64,000 nt of DNA from Streptomyces sp. NBC_01571 (GTDB taxonomy: Bacteria; Actinomycetota; Actinomycetes; Streptomycetales; Streptomycetaceae). How positions within the stretch are numbered: the first letter of the stretch is position 1; every line of letters starts with the position of its first letter. Below, one piece after another: positions 26,029-35,136 of this stretch. Location of the stretch: the NCBI RefSeq assembly GCF_026339875.1, contig NZ_JAPEPZ010000002.1, positions 983,762-1,047,761 on the forward strand, given 5' to 3'. The position numbers were made by a program, and so were the translations under genes. The notes beneath the pieces were generated by a model. The model was not told the origin of the DNA. It saw only the letters and a program-made list of their open reading frames with translations, and searched no databases.

Positions 26029-26236
26029 TGCGGACGGTCGGCCGGGGCCGACCTACCGGGCGGGCGTCAGCTATGGATATAGGGGATCGTCCCCTTGCAT
26101 TCGATGGCCGCCCTCCCTGCGGAGCGCTTCCGCCGTGCGGCCGAGCCGGGGCCCGTACGCGGTACGGCACGCCGCTGCGGCGGACCGGGTCACCGCCTAC
26201 CCGAGCACCCCTGGTCGAGCGCGCCCGCTGGGGCCG

Positions 26237-26896
26237 TCAGGTCAGGCCCGCGGAGTGAACGGCCAGGGCGATCTGCACCCGGTTGGTGAGTTCCAGCTTG
26301 GTGAGGATGTGGGAGACGTGGGCCTTCACCGTGGCCAGACTCATGTACAGCTCCGCGGCGATCTCCGCGTTGGTCTTGCCCTGCCCCACGGCCACCGCGA
26401 CTTCCCGTTCCCGGGGGCCCAGCCGGTCGAGTCGGGTGCGCGCCTCGGCGCTCCCCGGGCGCCGGTCCGTTCCGATGCCCCGGGTGACGCGGGCGATGAG
26501 CTGCTCGGTCACCGCGGGTGACAGCACCGGCTCGCCCGCGTGCGCCCGGCGCACCGCCGCGACGATCTCGGCGGGTGGGGTGTGCTTGAGCAGGAAGCCG
26601 GCCGCGCCGGCCTGGAGCGCGCGGAGGACCTGCTCGTCCTCCCGGAAGGTCGTCAGCATGACGACGGTCGGCGGATCGGGGCGGGTACGGAGCGCCGTGG
26701 TCGCTTCGAGGCCGTCCACGTCGGGCATCCGGATATCCATCAGCACCAGGTCGGGGCGGTGCTCGTCGACCAGCGCGGGGACCTCGCCGCCGTCCCCCGC
26801 CTCGGCCACGACGTCGATGTCGCCGGCGCCGCTGAGCATCAGGCGGAGCCCGGCGCGGACCAGCGGGTCGTCGTCGATGAGCAGTACACGGATCAT
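26237..26896 (-). CDS. NarL/FixJ-family response regulator
   Basis: 219 residues. The receiver domain has acidic DDD at 8-10, LVLMDIRMPD with the phospho-acceptor Asp, TT in VVMLTTF and the Lys in FLLKH. The LuxR-type HTH is LGPREREVAVAVGQGKTNAE to LATVKAHVSHILTKL. Its ATG overlaps the kinase stop by four bases, so both are translated together. It is a cytoplasmic DNA-binding output of this two-component system. Targets are unknown; the divergent membrane-protein gene at 28255 is a candidate. Confidence 0.95.
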   Translation of the reverse strand: MIRVLLIDDDPLVRAGLRLMLSGAGDIDVVAEAGDGGEVPALVDEHRPDLVLMDIRMPDVDGLEATTALRTRPDPPTVVMLTTFREDEQVLRALQAGAAGFLLKHTPPAEIVAAVRRAHAGEPVLSPAVTEQLIARVTRGIGTDRRPGSAEARTRLDRLGPREREVAVAVGQGKTNAEIAAELYMSLATVKAHVSHILTKLELTNRVQIALAVHSAGLT

Positions 26897-28083
26897 ACGG
26901 GCCAGGGTAGCCAGGCCCGCAGCACGTAGCCGGTCGTGGTCCTGCCGTGGCTGAGCCTGCCCCCGGCCAGTGTGACGCGTTCCTCCAGGCCGATCAGTCC
27001 CTGGCCGGCGCCGGGGATGCCGTCACGCGTCGTGCCGCCCGCGGCCGGGTTGGTCAGTTCCAGGCTGAGCCCCGCGCCGGGGCCGCCTTCCACCGTGATC
27101 CTGACCGGAGAACCGTGGGCGTGCTTTCTGGCGTTCGTCAGGCCTTCCTGGACGATCCGGTAGGCCGTGAGGCCGGCGAGACCCGTCGGACCGCCCGGTT
27201 CGGCGCAGCGGATGTCGAGGTCGACCCGCATGCCGGCACTCTGCGACTCCTCGACCAGGTCGGGTACCTCGGACAGACCGGTCTGCGGAGGCCGGGTTCC
27301 GTCGCCGGTGGAGTCCTCGGCCGGCGAACGCAGGACGTGCAGCACCACCTGGAGGTCCTCCAGTGCCTGGTGCGCGCTCTCCCTGATCACGGCGGCCGCG
27401 CGGGCTGTTTCCGCCGCGGAGGCGTTGGAGTTGAACTCCAGCGCGCCGGCGTGGACGCTCAGCAGCGAGAGCCGGTGCGCCAAAACGTCGTGCATCTCCC
27501 GGGCGATGTCCTCCCTGGCCTGCTGCTGGGCGCGCTGGGCGCGGAGCACAGCCTCCGCTTCGGCCCGTTCGGTGCGCTCGTGGAGGGAGCGGACGAACAG
27601 CCCCCAGCCGACCGCCGCGGCGATCAGGACCGCCACGATCACCGCGCCGGCGATCGGCCCCCCGGAGACGGAGGGGTGCATGAGGAAGTAGACGGGTATG
27701 GGCAGCAGCGCCAGCAGGCCGACGGTCAGGATGGTGCGCGGTGGCTTGAGGACGGCGACCGTGAAGAGCGCCACGACCAGGGGCACGACGGCCGGGGTGA
27801 CGCTCGCGGCCGCCGCGGCCACGACGGCGGCAGCGGTCGGCCACCGCCTTCGCCACCACAGCATCCCGGTGGCCGCCAAAGTGATCGGGTTCACCACCCA
27901 GGTGAAACCGAAGAGCAGCGGCGACGACAGGCTCAGCGTGCGGGCGGGCCACGTACCGGCGCCGAACTCCGGACTCAGATCCAGGGCGCCCCTGCTCCGC
28001 CCGTGGGACAGGGCAGCCGACAGCACCACGGTCAGGATGACTATGCCGAGGTCGATGGTCTTCTCGCGCCGGGAACTGCTCAC
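26893..28083 (-). CDS. sensor histidine kinase, NarL-partner (HisKA_3) type
   Basis: About 396 residues from GTG 28083; the start is uncertain because no strong ribosome site is visible. Several hydrophobic helices form an N-terminal membrane sensor (LGIVILTVVLSAALSHG, PTAAAVVAAAAASVTPAVVP, IAGAVIVAVLIAAAVGWGLF). The dimerisation motif AREDIAREMHDVLAHRLSLL holds the phospho-His. The ATPase part has AYRIVQEGLTNARKHAHGSP and the G-box GIPGAGQGLIGLEERV. It is coupled by ATGA overlap to its regulator. Confidence 0.93.
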   Translation of the reverse strand: MSSSRREKTIDLGIVILTVVLSAALSHGRSRGALDLSPEFGAGTWPARTLSLSSPLLFGFTWVVNPITLAATGMLWWRRRWPTAAAVVAAAAASVTPAVVPLVVALFTVAVLKPPRTILTVGLLALLPIPVYFLMHPSVSGGPIAGAVIVAVLIAAAVGWGLFVRSLHERTERAEAEAVLRAQRAQQQAREDIAREMHDVLAHRLSLLSVHAGALEFNSNASAAETARAAAVIRESAHQALEDLQVVLHVLRSPAEDSTGDGTRPPQTGLSEVPDLVEESQSAGMRVDLDIRCAEPGGPTGLAGLTAYRIVQEGLTNARKHAHGSPVRITVEGGPGAGLSLELTNPAAGGTTRDGIPGAGQGLIGLEERVTLAGGRLSHGRTTTGYVLRAWLPWPV

Positions 28084-28254
28084 AAGGGACAAAGGTAAGC
28101 GACCGGCCGGGATCGCCCGGGGCGGAAGAGCCGGCCGGGGAAAACCACAGACTTTGGTCTGCGCGGGAACCGACTTTGAGCCGAGGCGGCCGGCGGACCG
28201 GCACACCTAGCGTTCGGGGAGTCACCTCACAGGTCTTCCGAGAAGGGTTCGGCC

Positions 28255-28482
28255 ATGAAGAAATACGTCCTGCTCCTGGTGGGTGCGCTGCTCGCGCTCT
28301 CCGGCGGTGTGCCGCTGGCAGAGCGGCTCTACGCACACCTCACGCTCTGGGGATTCGGCGTACCCGGCTACGGGCCGTCGTTGATCAAGCTGGCCCTGGC
28401 GCTCGCCGGTGTCGCGGCGCTGGTCCTCGCGACGCGGCTGCCCGGCTCCCCCTGGCGCCGTTCCCGCCCCGAGGAGGGGTAG
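28255..28482 (+). CDS. small membrane protein
   Basis: 75 residues from ATG 28255, preceded by GAGAAGGG. There are two predicted membrane helices, YVLLLVGALLALSGGVPLA and LIKLALALAGVAALVLA, and a basic cytoplasmic end. The gene is divergent from the kinase with a 171-bp shared promoter region, so it may be a target or accessory of the two-component system. No family recognised. Confidence 0.7.
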   Translation: MKKYVLLLVGALLALSGGVPLAERLYAHLTLWGFGVPGYGPSLIKLALALAGVAALVLATRLPGSPWRRSRPEEG

Positions 28483-28773
28483 CGGCGCCGCGACCGACCG
28501 ATGGGCGCGTCCGCCCCCGTCCCTCCCCGACGCCTACGCCCAAGCCCACGCCGCAAGGCCGGGCCGGCCGTCGCCGCGCACCGGCGCGACGGCCGGCCCG
28601 ATCCGGCGGCGTACCCTCCACGCGGTGGCCGCGACCTGGGCGCGGGCGCGCCGCGTCCGGCCCGGTCCGGGCTCCCCGCCGGCCACCTTCCTGACCACGG
28701 CCCGACGCTCCCGGGTACCCGCCCAGGCGCCTTCCGAACCGCAGAACAGCACCACCCGGTGAGAGGTTTTCCG

Positions 28774-29613
28774 ATGTCCCTGTACGACCGCATACGACGA
28801 ACGCGCCTACGGCGGGAGCGCATACCACCGTTCCGCACGCGACGGCCCCGCATCCGGCGACCGCGCCTGGTCATCGCCCTCGCGACGGCCGTGACCGCCG
28901 TCGTGGCCGTGGCGTTGACCCTGTCCCTGACCGTCACGACGTACGATCACACGTCTCCCGCCGCTGCCCGGGGCAAGGCTTCGGGAGCGGCCACCGGGCC
29001 TGTCGACTGCCGCGAGGCGAAGTGTGTGGCCCTCACCTTCGACGGCGGCCCCAGCCCGACCACTCCCGGCCTGCTGGACATCCTGAAGCAGCAGCACCTG
29101 CACGCGACGTTCTTCCTACAGGGCAAGGGCCACATCGACACATACCCCGAGGTCATCCGTCGTATCGCGGACGAGGGGAGCGAAATCGGCAACCACACCT
29201 GGAACCACCGGGTCCTGACGCAGATCGACGCGGACGACGCCCGTCAGGAACTGACCAGTACGCAGGACGCCATCGAGAAGATCACCGGCACCAAGCCCGT
29301 CCTGATGCGTCCGCCGCAGGGCCGCACCGACCGCCAGGTGTCCGAGATCTGCCGGGAGCTGGGCCTGGCGCAGGTGCTGTGGAGCGTCACGGCGAAGGAC
29401 TACGAGACGACCGACCCGGCCCTCATCACCCGGCGGGTGCTCGACCAGACCCACCGCGACGGCGTCATCCTGCTGCACGACCTGCACAAGGGGACCGTGC
29501 CCGCCGTCCCGGGGATCATCAAGGCGCTCAAGCAGCGCGGCTACACCATCGTCACGGTGTCCCAGCTCCTTGCCCCCGCCCAGCCCCAGCCGGGAATGGT
29601 CTACCGGCCCTGA
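28774..29613 (+). CDS. membrane-anchored polysaccharide deacetylase (CE4/NodB type)
   Basis: 279 residues from ATG 28774, with GAGAGG upstream. A very basic N-terminus is followed by one membrane helix (LVIALATAVTAVVAVALTLS). The NodB domain then has VALTFDGGPS, GSEIGNHTWNH (two metal His), LMRPPQGRTD and GVILLHDLH. Motif 1 is TFDGGP where most members have TFDDGP, so the second, metal-binding Asp is replaced by Gly. The enzyme probably acts outside the membrane on peptidoglycan or another N-acetylated glycan. It lies in the same cargo as ugd, consistent with a cell-envelope locus. Confidence 0.85.
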   Translation: MSLYDRIRRTRLRRERIPPFRTRRPRIRRPRLVIALATAVTAVVAVALTLSLTVTTYDHTSPAAARGKASGAATGPVDCREAKCVALTFDGGPSPTTPGLLDILKQQHLHATFFLQGKGHIDTYPEVIRRIADEGSEIGNHTWNHRVLTQIDADDARQELTSTQDAIEKITGTKPVLMRPPQGRTDRQVSEICRELGLAQVLWSVTAKDYETTDPALITRRVLDQTHRDGVILLHDLHKGTVPAVPGIIKALKQRGYTIVTVSQLLAPAQPQPGMVYRP

Positions 29614-29643
29614 ACCGTCGGCGCTCCGGGGTCTGACGGTCCG

Positions 29644-30941
29644 TCAGGCGAATTTCTGCTCGGTCCAGATGGTCTTGCCGCGCTGCGTGTATCTCGTGCC
29701 CCAGCGTTGCGTCAGCTCCGCGGTCATGAAGAGCCCGCGGCCCCCCTCGTCGGTGGTCTGCGCGTACCGCAGATGGGGAGCTGTCGAGCTTCCGTCGGAG
29801 ACCTCACAGATCAGGGACTGGTCACGCAGGAGACGCAGCCGGATCGGACTCTCGCCGTACCGGATCGCGTTGGTGACGAGTTCGCTCGCGCCCACCTGGG
29901 TGGCGAAGGTCATGTCCTCGGCGTTCCACGCCGCGAGTTGCCGCGCCACCAGAGCGCGCGCCGTGACCACCACGGCGGGATCCTTCGGCAGGTCCCAGGT
30001 GACGAACTGGTCTTCGCCGAGGCGGTGGGTCCGGGCGAGCAGCAGGACCGCGTCGCGGTCGGCCCGGTCCTGCAAGAGCTCCAGGACCGAGCTCGTCACT
30101 CACCGCGTCCAGGTCGGCGTCGGGTGCCATGAGGCGGTCGGCGAGCATGTCGAGAAAGCTCTCACGGTCGGTGGACGCGAGCAGCCCGTTGGAATAAAGG
30201 CCCAGGACGCTCCCTTCCGGGATGTCCAACTCGGCGGTACCGAACGGACTGTCGGCCGTTCCCATGGCGCCGCCGGCAGGTATGTCCGTGAGGTGCCGGC
30301 TTCCGTCGGGGTGTACGACCACCGGTACGGGATGGCCGGCGCTGGCCAGACTGAGGCGGCCGGACGCCGGATCGTAGATCGCGTAGAGACAGGTGGCTCC
30401 CGCGACCGCTCCTCCCGCCGCCTCACTGTGTGCCCCGGGATCGAGGCCGGACGCCCGCTCGGCGGTGATGCGGTTGACGAGGGTGTCGAGTCGGCCGAGG
30501 ACTTCGTCCGGGCTGAGGTCGATCTCGGCCAGCGTGTGTACGGCGGTACGCAGCCGGCCCATGGCGGCGGCCGCGTACAGACCCGCGCCCCGCAGCGAAC
30601 CGACGACCAGGGCGACGCGGGCCCCGGAGATCGGGATGACGTCGAGCCAGTCCGTCCCACCTCCGGCGGCGATGACACGGTGTGCGCTCTTCACGGCGCT
30701 CTGGCCGGGGAAGTGACTGGCGAGCAGATCCAGGTGCAGGGCACGCGCGATCGCGTGTTCGTGCTGGAACCGGCGGGCGTTGTCGACGGACAGCCCGGCG
30801 TGCGAGGCGAGTTCGGTCGCCGCCTCGATGTCACCCTGCTCGAAGTCCCTGCCGAACCGGTAGAAGGTCGCGAACCCCAAGGTGGCGCCGCGCGCGAGCA
30901 GCGGGACGACGAGGGTGGCGGGAGAGCCTCCCTTCGCAACC
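29644..30941 (-). pseudogene. SpoIIE-type phosphatase with RsbW-like domain, truncated and frameshifted
   Basis: The frame enters from the ISAs1 end at 30941 with a GAF-domain tail (GATLGFATFYRFGRDFEQGD). The PP2C/SpoIIE domain follows (GGTDWLDVIPISGARVALVV, SAGHPVPVVVHPDG, LGLYSNGLL). Near 30100 one base shifts the frame into an HATPase domain of the anti-sigma type (ASELVTNAIRYGESPIRLRL, DEGGRGLFMTAEL). In the intact family the phosphatase removes phosphate from STAS antagonists in sigma-factor switching. The 5' sensor part is gone. Confidence 0.8.
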
Positions 30942-32318
30942 CAGGGCGGTTGCAAGTTCCAGGGTCGTCCGAGTGGTCGGGTTGTGACCGGTTGGGGCGC
31001 GTAGCAGGGCAGGCACGGGCTTCGTGATCATTGTGGTGACTAAGCCCGATGATCATGAGGTTGCCCGTGCCTGCCGCTGCATCTTCCCCCGTCCCTGCCG
31101 TGCTGGTGAAGCTGGGTCCGCTGGATGCCGGCCGGATCACTGACCTGCGCCCCTACTTCGACTCGGTGCCAGACCCGCGCGCACGTCGGGGGCGGTGGTA
31201 CTCGCTGACCGCGATCCTGCTGGTATGTGCCTGCGCGGTCGTCTCGGGCGCGAGGAGCATCGACGAACTCTCTGAGTGGGGCCAGCGTGCCTCGGACGCA
31301 CTGCTGACAGTGATCGGGATCCGTCGTCACCTGCTCAGATGGCGGCACGCTCCGTCGCCGGCCACGATCGGCCGTGTGCTGGGGGCTGTTGACGGGGACG
31401 CCCTGGACCGCGCGGTGGGCGCCTATCTGGCCGACCGGCACCGCACCACCACCGGACCCGGCCCGGCGCCGTCGGCTTCCGCGTCGAGGCGGCCGCGGGT
31501 GATCGCTGTCGACGGCAAAGCACTCAAGGGATCAGCCCGTCTGTCCGCGACGCGCCGGCATCTGCTCTCCGCGGTCACCCACGACCCGGTCGTGACCCTC
31601 GCCCAGGTGGAGGTCGGCACCAAGACGAACGAGACCTCACACTTCCGGCCCCTGCTGGCACCGCTGGACCTGACCGGCACGGTCGTCACCTTCGACGCCC
31701 TCCACTCGGTCAAGGCGAACATCTCCTGGCTGGTCGAGACGAAGAAGGCGCACTACATCGCCGTGATCAAAGCCAATCAGCCGGTCGCCCACCGCCAGAT
31801 CGCGGGCCTGCCCTGGCGGGACATCGCCGTCCAGCACACCGCCTCCGTCACCGGGCACGGACGGCGGGAGTCACGGTCGGTCAAGACCTGCGGCATCGCC
31901 GACGGACTCGGCGGAATCGCGTGCCCCCACGCCCGCCTGGCCATCCGCGCCCACCGCCGCCGCAAGCCGACCGGCCAGCGCGAGAGCAGTGAAAGCGTCT
32001 ACGCCGTGACCAGCATGGACGCCCACCAGACCAGCCCTGCCGACCTGGCCACCGCGATCCGCGGCCACTGGGGAATCGAGAACTCCTCGCACCACATCCG
32101 AGACGTCACCTTCGCCGAGGACACCTCCACCGTCCACACCGGAACCGCACCCCGCGCCATGGCAACCCTCCGCAACCTAGCCATCGGCGCGCTGAAAACC
32201 CTCGGAGCCCACAACATCGCCAAGACCACCCGGGCGATCCGCGACGAACCCAGGCGAGCACTCCCCATCCTGGGCATCACCAACGATCCGGACACCTACG
32301 GAACTTGATCAAGCCCTG
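30942..32318 (+). mobile_element. ISAs1-family element, copy 2, complete
   Basis: About 1.38 kb. The ends read CAGGGCGGTTGCAAGTTCC on the left and, inward from the right, CAGGGCTTGATCAAGTTCC, giving imperfect inverted repeats. It carries one full transposase gene. No target duplication is visible, as expected if the left flank is cargo. It shares its first 786 bases with the truncated copy at 23946-24729. Confidence 0.85.
31049..32308 (+). CDS. ISAs1-family transposase
   Basis: 419 residues, the usual size. The N-terminal DDE_Tnp_1-associated part reads PDPRARRGRWYSLTAILLVC. The core motifs are RVIAVDGKALKGSARL, TGTVVTFDALHSVKANISWL and GHWGIENSSHHIRDVTFAED, supplying the acidic residues. 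The frame is intact, so this copy may still be active. Confidence 0.92.
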   Translation: MIMRLPVPAAASSPVPAVLVKLGPLDAGRITDLRPYFDSVPDPRARRGRWYSLTAILLVCACAVVSGARSIDELSEWGQRASDALLTVIGIRRHLLRWRHAPSPATIGRVLGAVDGDALDRAVGAYLADRHRTTTGPGPAPSASASRRPRVIAVDGKALKGSARLSATRRHLLSAVTHDPVVTLAQVEVGTKTNETSHFRPLLAPLDLTGTVVTFDALHSVKANISWLVETKKAHYIAVIKANQPVAHRQIAGLPWRDIAVQHTASVTGHGRRESRSVKTCGIADGLGGIACPHARLAIRAHRRRKPTGQRESSESVYAVTSMDAHQTSPADLATAIRGHWGIENSSHHIRDVTFAEDTSTVHTGTAPRAMATLRNLAIGALKTLGAHNIAKTTRAIRDEPRRALPILGITNDPDTYGT

Positions 32319-32625
32319 CCACGGCAGTTGACGACGCCGTTCGACAACGTTCCGAGCAGAGGCACAGGCATGCCCGCCCGGCGGGTCGGTGACGTCGCAC
32401 GCTCAGTGGTGCGTACGGAGTGCTATCGCTTGCGCACCCACTGTAACCAACCTAGGTTCTCAATCAGCGAGTGCTTGCCCGCGCTTCGTTCGGTTTACGT
32501 AACTGATGGAGTCCGGCAAATTCCAGCTCATTCCATCAGTCCGGCTGCCAGGTTATGTGCCACCTAGCCGCTTGTACTGCCGCACGACCGGATTGCGGTC
32601 TGCATCGAGAGTCAAGGAGAAAACC

Positions 32626-33834
32626 ATGAAGAAGACGATTCTTGTCGCGGCGTGCGTCGCAGTGGCTACAGCGTTCCCGGCGGTGCCCAGCCAGGCAGCT
32701 CAGGCCGTACTCGTTGTGGATGACAACGGAGCGCAATGCCCGGGTGCACCTTTCACCACGATCCAGGCAGCGATTACTGCGGCCTCGCCGGGAGATGAGA
32801 TCAGGGTCTGCGCCGGAACATACAACGAGGTTGTCACCGTGAACAAGGCGAATTTGCGGTTGGTCGGACCGGCCGCCGCCCCCAGTGGGACTGGGTGCCG
32901 CCGGGCCGGAGCTCCGAATCCGTCTAGGCAGGCGATCATTCAGTCGGCGGATGGTTCGGGCAGTGTCCGCTTGATGGAGAACGGCATCAGGTTCTCCCGC
33001 TTCACCGTTCAGAACAATACCTCCAGTTATGGCATTGTCACGAGTGCGGCACACTCAGGCTACCAAGTACGGCAGAACGTAATCCAGGACAACGTATTCG
33101 GAGTCTATTTCAACTCCAGCGGCACAAACCTCTCCGAGGTTGAACAGAACTGTATCCGTCAGAACAATAAACCCGGCTCCGCAAGCGGCAATGGAGTCTA
33201 CTCGGACGCGGGCCTGAAGAACGCGGACATCGAAAACAATACATTTTCCGGTAACGAGAACTCTGGTGTCCTTCTGGACGCACCGGCACCCGGAGGAGTC
33301 GACAATGTCAGAGTAAATAGAAACACCTCCTTGAAAGATAGAGCCTTTGCATTCATCTTCAAGTCCAGCAACGTCTCCGTAGGGAAGAACATCATCCAGG
33401 ACAACTTTGGCGCCCCCGGGATCTTCTTCGGCGACAGCAATACGAAATTGAGGATCACCTCCAACACCATTGAGAGGGGCTTCCTTGGCGTGCGGGCCAA
33501 CGCCTTTGGCCTTTCGCCCAACACCAACGTCACCATCACCAGCAACATCATCAGAAATTCCAAATCAAGCACCGTCGGCCACGGCATCAGCGTGGCAGCG
33601 AACTCGCTCGCGAACTCCGTCATCTCCCGGAACGTCGCCAGCGACAACGCGGGCGACGGCATCCGCATCGATGCCGGCGGCAACGGGGGCAACACCATCG
33701 ACTCCAACATCGCCCGCCGCAGCGGCATGCTCGACTGCCGCGACGCCACCAGTGGCCCCGGCACCGACGGCACGGCCAACACCTGGATTCGCAACATTGG
33801 CCCGAACGCGGCCCCTCCCGGCATCTGCCGCTGA
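32626..33834 (+). CDS. secreted right-handed parallel beta-helix protein
   Basis: 402 residues from ATG 32626 behind AAGGAG. A Sec signal peptide (KKTILVAACVAVATAFPAVP, then SQA) is followed by FTTIQAAITAASPGDEIRVC, the usual entry to pectate-lyase-like helices. Many N-rich coils follow (IENNTFSGNENSGVLL, VISRNVASDNAGDGIRI, GNTIDSNIARRSGMLDC). Four or so cysteines may pair. Sugar-binding or lyase activity cannot be assigned. The gene is visibly poorer in GC than its neighbours, a sign of transfer. The 307 bases upstream of it hold no gene. Confidence 0.85.
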   Translation: MKKTILVAACVAVATAFPAVPSQAAQAVLVVDDNGAQCPGAPFTTIQAAITAASPGDEIRVCAGTYNEVVTVNKANLRLVGPAAAPSGTGCRRAGAPNPSRQAIIQSADGSGSVRLMENGIRFSRFTVQNNTSSYGIVTSAAHSGYQVRQNVIQDNVFGVYFNSSGTNLSEVEQNCIRQNNKPGSASGNGVYSDAGLKNADIENNTFSGNENSGVLLDAPAPGGVDNVRVNRNTSLKDRAFAFIFKSSNVSVGKNIIQDNFGAPGIFFGDSNTKLRITSNTIERGFLGVRANAFGLSPNTNVTITSNIIRNSKSSTVGHGISVAANSLANSVISRNVASDNAGDGIRIDAGGNGGNTIDSNIARRSGMLDCRDATSGPGTDGTANTWIRNIGPNAAPPGICR

Positions 33835-33839
33835 TCGAA

Positions 33840-33884
33840 CTTACAAGGCGTATGTTGGCGGTTCGAAACCGTCCGCGCCCACCA
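33840..33884 (+). other. 3' half of a tRNA gene, probable integration (att) site remnant
   Basis: An anticodon-loop-like CTTACAA (33840-33846; TAC would read Val codons) is followed by a T-arm with a five-pair stem (GGCGG/CCGTC with one G-U) and loop TTCGAAA at 33862-33868. The acceptor strand CGCGCCC, discriminator A and CCA end at 33884. The 5' half is absent, replaced by the end of the beta-helix gene. Such 3' tRNA segments are left by site-specific integrases of actinobacterial elements. Confidence 0.7.
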
Positions 33885-33901
33885 GGTTCGGGACGCGAGA
33901 G

Positions 33902-33941
33902 AGGCCCAGGTCAACCGGTGTGAATCCCGGTGCCTGGGCCT
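33902..33941 (+). terminator. hairpin downstream of the tRNA 3' segment
   Basis: AGGCCCAGG (33902-33910) and CCTGGGCCT (33933-33941) pair perfectly, and the inner CACCGG-like bases add to the stem. TTGATTATTG follows. It may have terminated the original tRNA transcript. Confidence 0.6.
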
Positions 33942-34188
33942 TGATTATTGGCTGCTGGGGGCCGTCGTGCCGCTTACGTGCCGGCTGGTCCGTAGGGAGT
34001 CCGCCTGGCCGACGCCGACCGGCCCGAGGTCCGTTGTGGGGAGACAGGCGCACCGGTGTCGTACCTGCGGCGCCGAACCCGTCACGGTCGACGGCGACAG
34101 CGAGATGCGCCGGCAGTTCTCGATCTTCCTAACGGTCCGGATGCCCGGCGGGGGTCTGCGGACCGGCTGTGCAACCGACGATGATCGT

Positions 34189-35136
34189 TTACTCCTGGGA
34201 CGCGGTCTTCTGCTTGAGGCGTTCGTAAGGAGTCTGGCCGCCGAGGCCGCCATGGGGGCGATGGTAGTTGTAGTAGTCCTCCCACTCGCGAAGCTTGTCG
34301 TTGAAGACCTCGGCGTCGTCGATGACGATGCCCTCCAGGAGCCGGTAGAACTCCTCGCCGTCGATCCGGTGGGAGCGTTCGACCTTCCCGTTCAGCCGCG
34401 GTGTGCGGGGCTTTATGTAGGCGTGGCCGATGCCTTTGTCGAGCACGTGGAAGTGGAAGGCGGACTGGAACTCGGCGCCGTTGTCCGTCTGGATCACCTC
34501 CACCTGGAACGGCAGCCTCTGCAGGACGTAGTCGACGAACTGGATGGCGGTGGCCTGGTTGAGCGTCGGATAGATCTTCAGGACCCGCAGCCGGGTGCAG
34601 TCGTCGATCGCCGTGAACTGGTAGTACTTGTTGCGGCCGCCGCGCCGGCCTTGAGGCATGGCTGCGAGCGGTTCGATGAACTTCACGTCGATTTGCACGC
34701 GGTGGCCGGGCAGCTGCTTCTCGTACCGCTTCCATCTGCGGTCGTGGCGCTTGTATCGCTGTGAGGTCGGCAGGCGTCCCATGTCCAGGCGCTTGAGGAT
34801 CCGCCACACGCCCGACTTGCTGATCGTGACGTCGTGGTACCGCTTGAGGTACATCGCGATCTTCTCGGGCCCGAAGTGGTAGTTCTGCCGGAGATAGATG
34901 ATCTTCCCTGCGACCTCCACGTGCGTGGCGTTCGGGCTGTGCTTGGGCGCCTTCGAGCGAGTGCGCAGCCCCTCGATGCCCTCAGCTTGGTAGCGGCGGT
35001 ACCAGATGTAGTACGCCTGCCGGCTGATTCCGAAGTACCGGCAACTCATGGCGACGTTGCCGGTGACCTCTTCGACATGGCGTATGACGGCCAACCGTCG
35101 CTTGGCCTCGCGATCGAGCGGGGGTGTCTTCGACAT
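34189..35136 (-). CDS. IS481-family transposase
   Basis: 315 residues, intact. The N-terminal HTH is VAMSCRYFGISRQAYYIWYR, and the integrase core has VQIDVKFIEPL, QTDNGAEFQSAFH and RLNGKVERSHR with the DDE residues. The tail YYNYHRPHGGLGGQTPYERL is typical of the family. Clear terminal inverted repeats were not found, so the element limits are left open. Confidence 0.92.
   Translation of the reverse strand: MSKTPPLDREAKRRLAVIRHVEEVTGNVAMSCRYFGISRQAYYIWYRRYQAEGIEGLRTRSKAPKHSPNATHVEVAGKIIYLRQNYHFGPEKIAMYLKRYHDVTISKSGVWRILKRLDMGRLPTSQRYKRHDRRWKRYEKQLPGHRVQIDVKFIEPLAAMPQGRRGGRNKYYQFTAIDDCTRLRVLKIYPTLNQATAIQFVDYVLQRLPFQVEVIQTDNGAEFQSAFHFHVLDKGIGHAYIKPRTPRLNGKVERSHRIDGEEFYRLLEGIVIDDAEVFNDKLREWEDYYNYHRPHGGLGGQTPYERLKQKTASQE

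Larger units (their letters stand above)
23946..32318. mobile_element. composite transposon-like segment bounded by inverted ISAs1 copies
   Basis: Copy 1 (truncated) and copy 2 (complete) face each other with their left ends inward, enclosing 24730-30941. Both cargo end genes, ugd on the left and the SpoIIE phosphatase on the right, lose their 5' ends exactly at the IS boundary. The sequence outside copy 2 does not restore ugd, so a simple inversion between the copies is not supported. The pattern fits capture of a chromosomal segment as a composite unit. Loss of the right end of copy 1 would now immobilise it. Confidence 0.55.
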
